A stretch of DNA of 64,000 bases from Deltaproteobacteria bacterium (GTDB lineage: Bacteria; Myxococcota_A; Polyangia; Polyangiales; JADJMO01), in NCBI GenBank assembly GCA_025363655.1, contig JANYDK010000083.1:1-64000 (forward strand). The letters are read 5' to 3'. Under the pieces are notes generated by a model. The model saw only the letters and a list, made by a program, of their open reading frames with translations, was not told the origin of the DNA and did no database searches. Position 1 is the first letter of the stretch, and each line of letters opens with the position of its first letter. Positions 5,134 to 13,082 of the stretch are shown in pieces. The position numbers and the translations under genes were made by a program.

Positions 5134-6684
5134 TCAGGGACGCGCGCGGAGGAGAAACCGTTGGATCTTCCCGGTCGCGGTCTTGGGGAGCTCGTCGAGG
5201 AAGGTGATGAAGCGCGGACACTTGTAGGGCGCGAGGCGCTCCTTGGCGTGGGCGCGGAGACTCTCGACGAGCGCGGGAGAGCTTGAAATTCCAGCGCGGA
5301 GTGTGATGAAGGCGTGGGCCTTGGTGAGGCCGTCGTCGTCCTCGGCGCCGACGACCGCGCACTCGAGGACGCTCGGATGAGCGAGAAGCGCGCCCTCGAC
5401 CTCGACCGGAGAGACCCAGATGCCGCCGGTCTTGAGCATGTCGTCGCTCCGGCCGCCGTGGAAGAAGAAGCCGTCTTCGTCTTCGAGGTATTTGTCGCCG
5501 GTGCGAATCCACTCGCCGCGGAGCGCGTGCTTGGTGGCCTCGTGCTTGTTCCAATACATCGCCATCGTCGAGTCGCCGCGGACGAGGAGGTCGCCGAGCT
5601 CGCCGCGCGGGACGTCGCCGCCGGTCTCGTCGACGAGTCGCAGGTCGTAGCCGGGTACGGGTTTTCCCGTGGATCCAGGGCGAATTGCGTCGGGTCGGGA
5701 GGAGAGAAAGATGTGACAGATTTCGGTGGAGCCGATGCCGTCGAGGATGGTGAGCCCAGTGCGTTCGCGCCAGCGCTCGAAGATCGCCGCGGGCAAAGCC
5801 TCACCGGCGCTGGCGCAGGCGCGCACGGAGGAGAAGTCCGCTTCCATGCCTTGGTCGATGGCCGCGAGCATGTTGGCGTAGGCAGTTGGTACGCCGAAAA
5901 AGAGCGTCGGCCGGTGACGTTTGACCTCGGCGAACACCGCCTCTGGGGTCGGGCGCCCCTCGTAGAGGACGGCCGAGGCGCCGACGTGCAACGGGAAGTA
6001 CTGCGCGTTGCCGAGGCCGTAGGCGAAGAAGAGCTTGGCGATGGAGAAGCAGCGATCGGTCTCGGTGATCTGGAGAATCGAGCGGCCATAGGTCTCGCAG
6101 CAGATCCACATGTCGTGCTGGAGGTGGACGACGCCCTTCGGCTCGCCCGTGGTGCCGCTCGAATAGAGGAGGAAGGCGAAGCCGTCGCGGTGGGTCGCCG
6201 CGTAGGCCTCGATCGGCGTTGCGGCTTCGAGCGCTGCGATTGCTTCGGCGATGTTGAAGGTCACCGCTCCTTCGGCGACCAGGGCTTTTGCCTGGGAGGC
6301 GTCGACGATGGTCTCGTCGAACACGACGAGCCGGGCGTCGGAGTCGCGAAAGATGGTGCGATGGTCGTGCTCCTTGAGGAGCGTGTTGATGGGCACGGCG
6401 ACGGCGCCGAGGGCGATGGCGCCCCAGAAGCCGATCGAGAGAAGAGGAGAGTCGCGGAGGACGAGCGCCACGCGATCGCCGCGATGAACGCCGGCCGCAC
6501 GGAGCGCGCCTGCGAACTTCCGCACTGCGCGATCGAGCTCGTCGTAGGTCATCGTCGCGTCGGCTGCTTTGCCCAGCTCGCTCGAAACGATGGCGACCCG
6601 TGAGCCCCGTCCTTCGCGAAGATGCCTTCCGACGAAGTGCTCGGCGGCGTTGAAGACCTCGGGCAAATGTTCACTCGCGCGCAT
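5134..6684 (-). CDS. Benzoate-CoA ligase family acyl-CoA synthetase
   Basis: A 516-residue ANL-superfamily enzyme that would activate an aromatic or related acid to its CoA thioester via an acyl-AMP. Visible motifs are the P-loop YSSGTTGEPKG (A3), GIGSTEICHIFLS (A5), 'RTGDKY' (A7), 'GRSDDMLKTGGIWVSP' (A8) and 'PKTATGKIQR' with the A10 lysine near the C-terminus. The GSTEICHIFLSSRP and PVPGYDLRLVDE segments are typical of the benzoate-CoA ligase branch. Length is normal for that branch (about 510-530). It lies between tRNA-Asn (28 nt gap before the mature start) and tRNA-Thr (5 nt after its stop). The 4-OT and esterase in the same block hint at aromatic degradation, but no ring-opening genes are present. 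Confidence 0.9.
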   Translation of the reverse strand: MRASEHLPEVFNAAEHFVGRHLREGRGSRVAIVSSELGKAADATMTYDELDRAVRKFAGALRAAGVHRGDRVALVLRDSPLLSIGFWGAIALGAVAVPINTLLKEHDHRTIFRDSDARLVVFDETIVDASQAKALVAEGAVTFNIAEAIAALEAATPIEAYAATHRDGFAFLLYSSGTTGEPKGVVHLQHDMWICCETYGRSILQITETDRCFSIAKLFFAYGLGNAQYFPLHVGASAVLYEGRPTPEAVFAEVKRHRPTLFFGVPTAYANMLAAIDQGMEADFSSVRACASAGEALPAAIFERWRERTGLTILDGIGSTEICHIFLSSRPDAIRPGSTGKPVPGYDLRLVDETGGDVPRGELGDLLVRGDSTMAMYWNKHEATKHALRGEWIRTGDKYLEDEDGFFFHGGRSDDMLKTGGIWVSPVEVEGALLAHPSVLECAVVGAEDDDGLTKAHAFITLRAGISSSPALVESLRAHAKERLAPYKCPRFITFLDELPKTATGKIQRFLLRARP

Positions 6685-6715
6685 CGGCCCATGGAATCAC
6701 AGGAGTCGCGCGTTG

Positions 6716-6788
6716 CTCCAGCGGATGGATTCGAACCATCGCGGACGCCGGTTAACAGCCGGCCGCTCTGCCTCTGAGCTACGCTGGA
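6716..6788 (-). tRNA. tRNA-Asn (anticodon GTT)
   Basis: A fully canonical tRNA: acceptor TCCAGCG/CGCTGGA, regular D arm with GCTC/GAGC, anticodon stem GCCGG/CCGGC with loop CTGTTAA, T arm GATGG-TTCGAAT-CCATC, discriminator G as expected for Asn. CCA is not encoded. Confidence 0.96.
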
Positions 6789-6810
6789 AAGAACTGGAAA
6801 AAGTCGACAT

Positions 6811-6882
6811 TCTCGTGTCGCCAAAGATTGCTGCGCAACTTTGGCCGTTTCGGTCAATCTCGCTGCGCTCGGTTGCCGAAAC
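6811..6882. repeat. Dispersed double-hairpin palindromic element, copy B
   Basis: Hairpin 1 is CCAAAG (6821-6826) with CTTTGG (6839-6844), strengthened by TTGC/GCAA inside. Hairpin 2 is TTTCGG (6848-6853) with CCGAAA (6876-6881), enclosing the conserved core TCAATCTCGCTGCGCTCGG. The left edge carries TCTCGTGTCG, matching the TCTCGTTTCG seen at the third locus. The element occupies part of the 386-bp gap between tRNA-Asn and tRNA-Lys(CTT), the rest of which (6883-7174) shows no convincing gene. Confidence 0.8.
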
Positions 6883-7174
6883 TGAAACGGGTGCCGGCGA
6901 GAGCGCGAACGAACGCGCCCCGCACGAGGATGCGAAGGACGACTCGGGTGAGCGCGGCCACCGGACGCGAAAATCGCGTCGCGAGGGCGAGCTCTCCCTT
7001 GAGCCGAAGCTGAGGAGAGCGCGCGCCCATGCAGGAACCCCTGCAGGTCGAGTCGTCCATCGAGTCGCCGCGCGAAGGACGAAATCGTCCCTCGCCGGCA
7101 CCCTATGGATGCCAGGTTGTCAAACATCAGTGCCCTCGTGAACGAGAGCGAGCGTCGCGGCACGGAGTGCCGAG

Positions 7175-7248
7175 TGGGTCCAGAGGGAGTCGAACCCTCA
7201 CGATTCCCGGGTAAGAGCCGGGTGCGCTACCAGTTGCGCGATGGACCC
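7175..7248 (-). tRNA. tRNA-Lys (anticodon CTT)
   Basis: Acceptor GGGTCCA/TGGACCC, D arm GCGC/GCGC-type with GG in the loop, anticodon stem CCCGG/CCGGG with loop CTCTTAC, T arm GAGGG-TTCGACT-CCCTC, discriminator A. No CCA is encoded (CTC follows). Confidence 0.95.
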
Positions 7249-7295
7249 CTGCCGCGAAGAGCGCGCACGAATGCGAGCTCGCGGGCGGTGGCGAG

Positions 7296-7368
7296 TGGGG
7301 CGCGAGGGACTCGAACCCTCACGATGTCGGGTTAAAAGCCCGCTGCTCTACCATTGAGCGAGCGCCCC
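7296..7368 (-). tRNA. tRNA-Lys (anticodon TTT), first tRNA of the array
   Basis: Acceptor GGGGCGC/GCGCCCC, regular D arm (GCTC...GAGC), anticodon loop CTTTTAA on a stem with 27-43 unpaired, T arm GAGGG-TTCGAGT-CCCTC, discriminator A, no CCA. It is the most upstream tRNA of the minus-strand block; no clear promoter could be read in the 100 bp above it. Confidence 0.95.
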
Positions 7369-7737
7369 ATGGGTTGGGCGGCGACGGGAAATCACGTTTG
7401 AGTGCCATGAGCTTGCACCTGGAAATGGTGTTTGATGTGTCGGCCACGCCGACACTCCCAGGGAGCTCGGCGGGTGTTACGGAAGCGTCGTCAGTCCCGG
7501 ATTCGGATGGCCCGGGCGACTTTCGAGACCGGAGTTCCAATCGGGCGGGGCGGGAGGCTTGGGATAGCCTCGTCGCGGACCGCGGAGCGCACCTTGGAAT
7601 GTCGAACACGCCCCATCGGAGCGCGTCGCCTGCAATTTTCGCTCGAAGAGGGTGGACATGGGAGGAGCCTCGGGGTGAATGCAACGTGAGAAACGAGTCG
7701 GGAAATCTCGGGGCGGGAGCCAGACCACAAAAGCACC
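7369..7737. other. Unassigned stretch upstream of the tRNA array
   Basis: This 369-bp stretch lies between the array and the small transcription unit. I see no convincing gene. Short tRNA-like strings near 7520-7550 do not assemble into acceptor, D, anticodon and T arms. It should hold the promoter for tRNA-Lys(TTT), but no good -35/-10 pair stands out. Confidence 0.35.
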
Positions 7738-7768
7738 GCGGCCGCCTGGGGTATCCCTGGGCGGCCGC
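7738..7768 (-). terminator. GC-rich hairpin with short T-run ending the small unit
   Basis: GCGGCCGCC (7738-7746) pairs perfectly with GGCGGCCGC (7760-7768), with additional GGG/CCC pairing inside. Read on the minus strand, the stem is followed by GGTGC and then TTTT. It lies 29 nt beyond the stop of the 54-residue frame, where a Rho-independent terminator for that unit would be. The T-run is short, so termination strength is uncertain. Confidence 0.6.
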
Positions 7769-7796
7769 CTGACGTCATGAGACGAGAGACGGGCGC

Positions 7797-7961
7797 TCAG
7801 CGATCACCCTCCACGTTTCCGCAGGGGGTGACGACGCACTCGGCCGAAATCGGCTGCCGATACGATGAACTCTGCGGCAGTCCGCGACCTTCCCCAAACG
7901 ACGGCGCACCAAGGCCGGAGAGGCCTTTCGGTGCTTCGTGGTGTTTGAGAAAGCTGCGCAT
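7797..7961 (-). CDS. Candidate 54-residue peptide gene (or structured small RNA)
   Basis: The frame begins MRSFLKHHEAPKGLSGLG and ends with two cysteines in ECVVTPCGN. An AGGA motif lies 5-8 nt before the ATG, a consensus promoter lies about 40-66 nt upstream, and a hairpin with T-run follows, so a discrete transcript is well supported. The peptide matches nothing I recognise. Third-position GC is lower than in neighbouring genes, and the transcript holds several stable stems (for example AAGGCC/GGCCTT and TCACCC/GGGTGA), so an RNA rather than a peptide is a real alternative. Confidence 0.5.
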   Translation of the reverse strand: MRSFLKHHEAPKGLSGLGAPSFGEGRGLPQSSSYRQPISAECVVTPCGNVEGDR

Positions 7962-7998
7962 GACGGTCCTTGGACGGCTGAGCCGTCGGTGTGTTCGA

Positions 7999-8027
7999 TG
8001 TGTATCGTGACTTCGTCGGCTTGTCAA
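7999..8027 (-). promoter_or_regulatory. Sigma-70-type promoter of the small unit
   Basis: On the minus strand TTGACA (8022-8027) is followed after exactly 17 nt by TACACA (7999-8004). The -35 box is a perfect consensus and the -10 keeps the key T and A positions. Transcription would start near 7992, about 30 nt before the ATG at 7961. Confidence 0.7.
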
Positions 8028-8123
8028 GGAATGGGGAGGAAAAAGAATTCCCCATCGCTTCCAGGATGAGACGCAGGAGAATGGCGAAAGATTCAGACAA
8101 AGTTCTACGACAAACAAGATTGT

Positions 8124-8178
8124 CCCGCGCCCGTACCCCACGCCCGCGCCGGCGCCCGCGCCCGCACCCGCGCCCGCG
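8124..8178. repeat. Hexanucleotide tract (CCCGCG/CCCACG-like)
   Basis: About nine imperfect copies of a six-base unit (CCCGCG, CCCACG, CCCGCA variants) lie between the small unit and the ClC gene, ending about 44 bp before the ClC start. Related tracts occur at 20674-20727 (opposite sense) and inside the receptor gene at 21117-21200. Confidence 0.7.
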
Positions 8179-8221
8179 TTGACCTCTTCTCTCCCCCACC
8201 CTCATCCTCCCCACGCCCCCC

Positions 8222-10141
8222 ATGACCTCCGGCCCACAATCTCGCAAGGGACTTCTGCGCATCCCCGCGCTCGCCCGTGCGCCGGTCGATCTCCGGATCC
8301 TCGGGCGAATGTTTCTCCACGCTGCGATCGTCGGTGCAGCTGCGGGGCTCATCGGCGCGCTCTTCTTCTACGGTCTCGAGTGGACGCAGCACGTCGTCCT
8401 CGAGAGGTTGGCTGGGTACGTGCCGCTGCGGGCGCTCGGGGAGCACGCGAGCGATCGAGGGGAGGCGCACACCTTTCGACCGTGGCTCCTGGTGATCCTT
8501 CCCGGGCTCGGCGCGCTCGCGGCAGGGCTGATTTCTGCGCGATTTGCCGCAGAGACGCAGGGCGGTGGGGGCGATGCGATGATCGACGCCTTCCACAGGC
8601 AAGGCGGCGTCATGCGGCGGCGCGTGCCGATCGTGAAGACGATCGTCTCGATCTTCACGCTCGGCTTCGGTGGCTCCGGCGGACGTGAGGGGCCGACGAT
8701 GCAGATCGGGGCTGCGATCGGCTCGATCACTGCGCGCTATCTCCGCGTCGACGTGCGCGAGCGTCGCATTCTCCTCGTCGCCGGGTGCGCTGCCGGCATG
8801 GCCGCCGTCTTTCGTACGCCGCTCGGCGCCGCGCTCCTCGCCGTCGAGGTGCTCTATCGCGACGACTTCGAATCGGACGCGCTCGTGCCGGCGCTCCTCG
8901 CGAGCGTCGTCTCCTATTCGGTCTTCATCTCGATCTACGGAGAATCAAGGCTCTTCGCGCACGCAGCGCACTACTCCTTCGTCCCAGCTCAGCTCCCGCT
9001 CTATGCGGTGATGGCGCTCGTCATCTCGGCGATGGCGACGCTCTTCCTCGGCACGCTTCATTTCGTGCAGCGTCGCAGCAAGAGCATTCCCGTTCCGGTG
9101 TGGTTTCGTCCCGCGATCGGCGGCCTCGCCGTCGGGATGATCGCGGCCCCGGCCATTCTCTACGTCGGTGAGCGCATCGGTGGCCCCGGACGAGGCTTCG
9201 GCGTGCTCGGCGGTGGGTATGGCGCGGCCGAGGTGGCGATCATCGGCAGCTCGTGGCTCCCGAGCGGTTGGCGCGCGGTGCAGCTCCTCGCGCTCCTCGG
9301 CCTGGTGAAGATCCTCACCACCTCGCTCACCGTCGGCACCGGCGGAAGCGCAGGCGATTTCGGCCCGTCGCTCGTCATGGGCGGCCTCTTCGGCGGCGCG
9401 TTCGGTCGTGCGGCGCAGCTGATCCTCAAAGATCCTTCGATCGATCCCGGCGCCTTCGCGCTCGTCGGCATGGGAACGTTCTACGGCGGGCTCGCGCACG
9501 TGCCGGTGAGCTCGCTGGTGATGGTCTGTGAGCTGGCGGGCAGCTACGATTTGCTCGTCCCGCTCATGCTCAGCGAGGCGATCGCGTTCGTGATGCTGCG
9601 CAAGCGATCGCTTTACCACGCGCAGGTGATGAGCAAGCGCGACAGCCCGGCGCACAGTCACGAGCTCATCTCCGACGTCCTCGAGCAGAAGCGCGTCGCC
9701 GACGTCGTCGAGCGCGATCGTCCCTACGCCTCGTTCTCGCGCACCAGCAAGGTGCCCGAGGTGATGGCGAAGATCGCGCAAAACGCCTGGCAAGACGTGT
9801 TTCCGGTGGTCGACGAGGCCGGGAAGATGATCGGGATCATCGACGCGTCGATCGTCCGCACGCTCGCCACCGAATCCGAGATCGTCGGTCTCGCGGTCGC
9901 CGACGACATCATGCAGCCGCCGATCGAGCTCCGGCTCGACGATGATTTGCACGACGCGCTGGAGGTGATGATGACCCGCGGGGTGCGGGAGAGCCCAGTC
10001 GTCGACGAGCTCGGTGTCATCGTCGGGTTCCTCGACGAGGCCGACATCACCCGCGTTTATCTGGAAACGACGAACGCGATTCCGGAATCCGAGCAGAGCG
10101 AGCCGAGTGAGCGCGTCCAGTCACCCCCCCGCGTTCGCTGA
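8222..10141 (+). CDS. ClC-family chloride channel/transporter with C-terminal CBS pair
   Basis: A 639-residue inner-membrane protein. Residues about 20-455 form the ClC core of multiple helices: the GGREGPTMQIGAAIG segment (about residue 152) corresponds to the GREGP filter motif, and GTGGSAGDFGPSLVMGG (about residue 376) to the GxFxP motif. Two CBS domains follow (about 488-550 and 560-620), the second beginning with VADDIMQPPIEL. CBS pairs usually bind adenine nucleotides and gate the channel. Whether it is a Cl-/H+ exchanger or a channel cannot be decided: the proton-glutamate region needs an alignment. It stands alone on the plus strand, 24 bp upstream of a Ser/Thr kinase start, and may be co-transcribed with it. 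Confidence 0.93.
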   Translation: MTSGPQSRKGLLRIPALARAPVDLRILGRMFLHAAIVGAAAGLIGALFFYGLEWTQHVVLERLAGYVPLRALGEHASDRGEAHTFRPWLLVILPGLGALAAGLISARFAAETQGGGGDAMIDAFHRQGGVMRRRVPIVKTIVSIFTLGFGGSGGREGPTMQIGAAIGSITARYLRVDVRERRILLVAGCAAGMAAVFRTPLGAALLAVEVLYRDDFESDALVPALLASVVSYSVFISIYGESRLFAHAAHYSFVPAQLPLYAVMALVISAMATLFLGTLHFVQRRSKSIPVPVWFRPAIGGLAVGMIAAPAILYVGERIGGPGRGFGVLGGGYGAAEVAIIGSSWLPSGWRAVQLLALLGLVKILTTSLTVGTGGSAGDFGPSLVMGGLFGGAFGRAAQLILKDPSIDPGAFALVGMGTFYGGLAHVPVSSLVMVCELAGSYDLLVPLMLSEAIAFVMLRKRSLYHAQVMSKRDSPAHSHELISDVLEQKRVADVVERDRPYASFSRTSKVPEVMAKIAQNAWQDVFPVVDEAGKMIGIIDASIVRTLATESEIVGLAVADDIMQPPIELRLDDDLHDALEVMMTRGVRESPVVDELGVIVGFLDEADITRVYLETTNAIPESEQSEPSERVQSPPRVR

Positions 10142-10165
10142 GCGGTTGCGCTACACTGGTCGCCC

Positions 10166-11716
10166 GTGGTGGACGATCGAGCACGCGCCAACGCCCGCAT
10201 CGGGCAGGTGCTGAACGACAAGTGGACGCTCGAGCGGCTGCTCGGTCTCGGCGGCATGGCTGCGGTCTACGCCGGGGTCCATCGCAACGGCGCGCGGGCG
10301 GCGATCAAGGTCCTCCATCGTGACTTCGCCTACGACCGCGATCTGCGCGAGCGCTTCCTCCGCGAGGGCTACGTCGCGAACCAGGTCGGCCATCCGGGAG
10401 CCGTGCAGGTCCTCGACGACGACGTGGTGGTGGGAGGCCCCGACGAGGGGAGCGCCTACCTGGTGATGGAGATCCTCGAGGGCGAGTCGGTCGACGATCT
10501 CTTCGCCCGCGAGGCCAAGCCGCTCGGTGAAGATCTGGTGCTGGCGATCGCAGACGAAGTGCTCGGCGTCCTCGAGGCGGCGCACGCGAAGCAAATCGTC
10601 CACCGCGACATCAAGCCGGAGAACCTATTCCTCGTTGCGCGCGCGAAGGAGTCGGGCAAGCGCGAAGGTGATGCTGCTGGTGATGTTGCGGTGGATGCCG
10701 ACGAAGACGACGAACCCGGGCAATTGCGCGTGAAAGTGCTCGATTTTGGCTTCGCGCGGGTCGCGGCGGGGATGCAGACGAAGATCGGCGTCGCCATCGG
10801 TACGCCCTCGTTCATGTCGCCAGAACAGGCCTCCGGCCGTGGTGACGAGGTCGACGCGCGCACCGATCTGTTCGGGCTCGGCGCGACGATGTTCCGACTC
10901 CTCACCAACGCGCGCATCCACGAAGGGAAGAACGGGCCGGACATCGCCGGGAAGATGGCGACGATCCCGGCGCCGACGATTCGCAGCGTCGCGCCGCAGC
11001 TCTCGCAGCCGGTGGCGACGATCGTCGATCGCGCACTGCAGTTCCGCCGCGAAGATCGCTATCCCGACGCGGCGACGATGCGCCTCGAGGTCCGCGCCGC
11101 CCAAGAGGCGAGGTCGCGCGCAGCGAGGCTCGAGAAGCAGTCGACGATGATCGACGTGCAGCGGCCGATCTCCGAGCAGAGCTCGCCCGCGCCCGCCGTC
11201 GTCGGGCCGTCCGCGGTGGTGGTGCCTGCGCGCGGCCCGCGAGCCGAAGCCCGCACGCCCGAGCGAGCGCCCGCATTCATCAAGAAAAAAGGGCCGACTT
11301 CGGTCTCCGCGCTGATCGCCTTCGGCTGGGTCTTGCTCATCACCGCCCTCGGCACCGGCGTCTTCGTCATCCGTGGTCGACTCATCGCCAAGGAGCAGAA
11401 GCCCATCGGCCAGGGCGACGATCCGAGCGAGCTCGCCACCGAAGCGATCTCGTCGGCGAGCACCGACGCGGGTGCGCAAGGCGACGCAGGGCCGGACGTC
11501 GAGCCCGAGCTCGACGCGGACGTCGAGGTCGATGCCACCGTGGACGACGCGCTCATGATGATCGACGACGACGACGATCAAGACGACGATGACGATGCGG
11601 GCGCAGCTTCTGCCGACGGGGGTGGCGACGGCGGCCCCAAACCGTTGAAGAAACCCGGCGCGAAGAAGAAGCCGCCGATCAAGAAGAAGCCGCCGATCAA
11701 GAAGAAGTGGAAGTAG
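10166..11716 (+). CDS. Membrane-anchored Ser/Thr protein kinase (PknB-like)
   Basis: A 516-residue protein starting at GTG. The kinase domain (about 20-300) has the glycine loop GLGGMAAVY, catalytic Lys in AAIKVL, HRDIKPENL (about residue 145), DFGFAR and GTPSFMSPEQ. An acidic insert of about 30 residues lies between the HRD and DFG motifs. A single transmembrane helix follows (about 381-402), then an acidic Asp-rich stretch and a Lys/Pro-rich tail with two copies of PPIKKK. The tail would lie outside the cytoplasm, but has no recognisable sensor domain. Substrates are unknown; the adjacent ClC gene is a possible target only by position. Confidence 0.92.
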   Translation: MVDDRARANARIGQVLNDKWTLERLLGLGGMAAVYAGVHRNGARAAIKVLHRDFAYDRDLRERFLREGYVANQVGHPGAVQVLDDDVVVGGPDEGSAYLVMEILEGESVDDLFAREAKPLGEDLVLAIADEVLGVLEAAHAKQIVHRDIKPENLFLVARAKESGKREGDAAGDVAVDADEDDEPGQLRVKVLDFGFARVAAGMQTKIGVAIGTPSFMSPEQASGRGDEVDARTDLFGLGATMFRLLTNARIHEGKNGPDIAGKMATIPAPTIRSVAPQLSQPVATIVDRALQFRREDRYPDAATMRLEVRAAQEARSRAARLEKQSTMIDVQRPISEQSSPAPAVVGPSAVVVPARGPRAEARTPERAPAFIKKKGPTSVSALIAFGWVLLITALGTGVFVIRGRLIAKEQKPIGQGDDPSELATEAISSASTDAGAQGDAGPDVEPELDADVEVDATVDDALMMIDDDDDQDDDDDAGAASADGGGDGGPKPLKKPGAKKKPPIKKKPPIKKKWK

Positions 11717-11721
11717 GCGAG

Positions 11722-12615
11722 TTACGGCGCAGCGACATCGGTCACGGGCGTCATGAGCCCGAAGCGCATCCACTTTCCTTCCGGCCCCGCGAAATCGAAG
11801 CGCACCCCCGCGCCTGCGCAGGTCATGTGCGCGCCTCCTTCGAATTTCTCGACCTTGCACGTCTTCGGCGCCAGCTTCTTCAGCTCTTCGAGCGACGTCT
11901 TGGTGCCGAGCGGCTTTCCGAAGACGCAGTAGTTCTTCCCCGGCTCGACCTCTTCGTTCACCGGCGTGGTCGGAGTCACCGACATCATCCACGACATCGC
12001 GTGTTGCACGCCTTTTCCAGGCTCGATGCCGACGTCACACCCTGCGGGGAGAGCCTTCGTCGGCGCCTCTGTCGGAGCTCCCGTGTTCGAGCCGCTCGCC
12101 GCAGCGTTCGCGGGAAATGGATGCGTGTCCTTCGGATAGAGGTCGAACGACGAAAACGTCAGCTTCGGTCCGGCGAAGAGCAGGCGAATTCCGCGCGCGT
12201 CGCAGATGACGTGGGTGCCCCCGAGGAGCGGCTCGTGGACGCAATCCAAGAAGAGCGCGTCGACGTCCGCGAGCGCCGTTCCGGCCACGAAATGGACGCC
12301 GGAGAGACAGTAGACGTGACTGGTCTCGATGCCGATGCTGAGCGGCTTTCCTCCGCTCGGCGTCTCGTCTTTCCCTTCCGCAGTGACCTTCTCGCCCGGG
12401 ACGATGGTGACGTCGCACGGCTTGCCTGCTGCCGCCGACGTCGCGCTGATGGTCGAGGTGCTGCTCGAGGGGCTCGCTGAGGAGGCGCTCGTGCTCGCGC
12501 TCGCAGTCGGGTTCGGGCTCGTCGGCGTCGGTTCTTGCGGCCGGTCTTTGCAACCAACCGTGAGCGTGGCGACGACCAGGAAGAGGCCGAATTTCTCGCA
12601 GGCTGAGCGTCTCAT
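11722..12615 (-). CDS. Lipoprotein with a duplicated Cys-containing domain, unknown function
   Basis: A 297-residue protein with a signal peptide and lipobox LTVGC near residue 22, then a Ser/Pro/Thr linker. The mature part contains two related units of about 90 residues, each starting CDV.I.PG, having a central YC(L/V) and ending in a CDARGIRLLFAGP or CAGAGVRFDFAGP motif, so the domain was duplicated. Conserved Cys pairs in each unit suggest disulphides. Its ATG overlaps the stop of the preceding gene by 4 nt (12612-12615), making it the last gene of a five-gene coupled operon. I do not recognise the domain. Confidence 0.8.
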   Translation of the reverse strand: MRRSACEKFGLFLVVATLTVGCKDRPQEPTPTSPNPTASASTSASSASPSSSTSTISATSAAAGKPCDVTIVPGEKVTAEGKDETPSGGKPLSIGIETSHVYCLSGVHFVAGTALADVDALFLDCVHEPLLGGTHVICDARGIRLLFAGPKLTFSSFDLYPKDTHPFPANAAASGSNTGAPTEAPTKALPAGCDVGIEPGKGVQHAMSWMMSVTPTTPVNEEVEPGKNYCVFGKPLGTKTSLEELKKLAPKTCKVEKFEGGAHMTCAGAGVRFDFAGPEGKWMRFGLMTPVTDVAAP

Positions 12616-13082
12616 CCGAGCTTCGCCACCGCTGCGCGCAGGCGAACGAGCTCCTTCTCGAGGGTCGCCGTCGAGACGTCATCGTCCTTGGAGACGCGGG
12701 CCGCGGCTCGTTCCATCTCGGCGAGCGCCTTCTTCACGTCACCACGCGCTTCCCAGACGCCGGCGAAGCGCTGCCAGCCATCGGGCTCGTTCGGAAACTT
12801 CTTCACCATCTCGGCGCTGAGCTTGGCGGCCTCGGCGATTTCCTTCTTCTTCAGCGCGACCTTGGCCTTCTCGGAGAGCTGGTCGAGCTCGTCGAAATCG
12901 ACCACGCCTTCGCCACGCATGTTGAACGGGCTGCCGTCGTCTTCCGGCTCCATCGGCCCGTCGTCGACCTTGGGCGCCAGCGCGGCGACGCGCGCCCGCT
13001 GCTTGGCGGCGAGCTTCTGCGCGGCGTCGCGCTTCTTCTTCGCCTTCTCTTGGTTACGCTTCTGTCCGGGGTTCGCGGGCAT
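12612..13082 (-). CDS. Small TPR-like protein of unknown function
   Basis: A 156-residue cytoplasmic protein. The first 40 residues are Lys/Ala-rich and strongly basic; the rest is helical with a TPR-like pattern (ALKKKEIAEAAKLSAEMVKK then NEPDGWQRFAGVWEARGDVK). No signal peptide. It shares one base with the stop of the substrate-binding gene upstream (13082) and overlaps the next gene by 4 nt, so translation is coupled on both sides. It is probably an accessory factor of the operon; its role is unknown. Confidence 0.75.
   Translation of the reverse strand: MPANPGQKRNQEKAKKKRDAAQKLAAKQRARVAALAPKVDDGPMEPEDDGSPFNMRGEGVVDFDELDQLSEKAKVALKKKEIAEAAKLSAEMVKKFPNEPDGWQRFAGVWEARGDVKKALAEMERAAARVSKDDDVSTATLEKELVRLRAAVAKLG

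Noticed and set aside
5314-6603. A 429-codon plus-strand frame
   Set aside because: It lies wholly antisense to the acyl-CoA ligase, whose motifs are unmistakable.
361-7368. Reading the tRNA array as a phage or plasmid remnant
   Set aside because: No integrase, phage structural or replication gene accompanies it; only a transposase tail at the edge.
7500-7560. tRNA-like strings (CTTTCGA, GTTCCAATC) upstream of the array
   Set aside because: They do not assemble into a cloverleaf on either strand.
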